DNA of 5,985 bases, taken from NCBI GenBank assembly GCA_015490315.1, contig WFYB01000189.1, positions 1 through 5,985 of the forward strand. Direction: 5' to 3'. Position 1 is the stretch's first letter, and each line of letters starts with the position of its first letter. The notes beneath the pieces are model-generated. The model was given only the letters and a program-made list of their open reading frames with translations, did not search any database and was not told where the DNA came from. The DNA is from Sulfurovum sp. Lineage in GTDB: Bacteria; Campylobacterota; Campylobacteria; Campylobacterales; Sulfurovaceae. The translations under genes were made by a program, and so were the position numbers. Positions 5,906 through 5,985 of the stretch are shown in pieces.

Positions 5906-5985
5906 TTAGATCGTTTTGATCAACTCGTCAACCGATTTGCGTCTGAGAAAATCTGCAAACTGTTTGCGATAGGTCTGGATCATAC
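5906..5985 (-). CDS. C-terminal end of an MlaC/Ttg2D-like periplasmic lipid-binding protein (cut by window edge)
   Basis: The frame is open from the window edge to a TAA at 5908-5906 and gives 25-26 codons ending YRKQFADFLRRKSVDELIKTI. The pattern YRxQFxxxLxxxxxDxLIxxI resembles the C-terminus of the MlaC/Ttg2D/HpnM family, where a Tyr-Arg-x-x-Phe segment is followed by a 'GlyIleAspGlyLeuIle'-like end. These are soluble periplasmic proteins that carry phospholipids between the outer and inner membranes. The stop directly abuts the ATG of the RND gene, and a gene pair of this kind occurs in Campylobacterota. Family assignment rests on few residues and the neighbour, so it is moderate; that this is the end of a real gene is much surer. 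Confidence 0.65.
   Translation of the reverse strand, partial: MIQTYRKQFADFLRRKSVDELIKTI

Overview
The window is core chromosomal sequence from a bacterium, almost certainly one of the Campylobacterota (Epsilonproteobacteria). The style of the Ffh, RimM and TrmD proteins, the TATAAT-centred promoters without a clear -35 box, and an MlaC-like/RND gene pair resembling Campylobacter Cj1372-Cj1373 all point there. Base composition is moderate, near half G+C by eye, which fits a Sulfurovum-like genus better than Campylobacter or Helicobacter. The genus is an inference. Every gene lies on the minus strand, so transcription runs from high to low coordinates.

Layout in the direction of transcription: (1) 5985-5906 is the last 25 codons of a gene whose C-terminus resembles MlaC/Ttg2D periplasmic lipid-binding proteins. 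(2) 5905-3392 is an 837-residue RND/MMPL-family membrane protein whose ATG directly follows the previous stop codon. (3) 3369-2011 is ffh, the protein subunit of the signal recognition particle. It has its own likely promoter inside the 3' end of the RND gene. (4) 2010-1847 is an intergenic region with an inverted repeat after ffh, a strong-looking promoter, and an mRNA leader that can fold into a long hairpin. (5) 1846-1 is a tight operon: rpsP (S16), a KH-domain protein (khpA), rimM, trmD, and the first 45 codons of rplS (L19), which runs off the left edge.

The two themes are envelope lipid handling (MlaC-like plus RND) and protein synthesis and export. The rpsP-khpA-rimM-trmD-rplS operon joins two ribosomal proteins, a 30S maturation factor that works with S16-containing subunits, a small RNA-binding protein and the tRNA G37 methyltransferase. 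Gaps of 5, 8, -1 and 3 nt make translational coupling likely. Ffh lies just upstream, as in many bacteria.

I found no mobile element, CRISPR array, tRNA, rRNA or defence gene, and no sign of a new multi-gene system. The points worth a second look are regulatory and residue-level: a 13-nt promoter core shared by ffh and rpsP, the rpsP leader hairpin, a glutamate in TrmD where the catalytic aspartate usually sits, and an asymmetric RND protein with an acidic patch.
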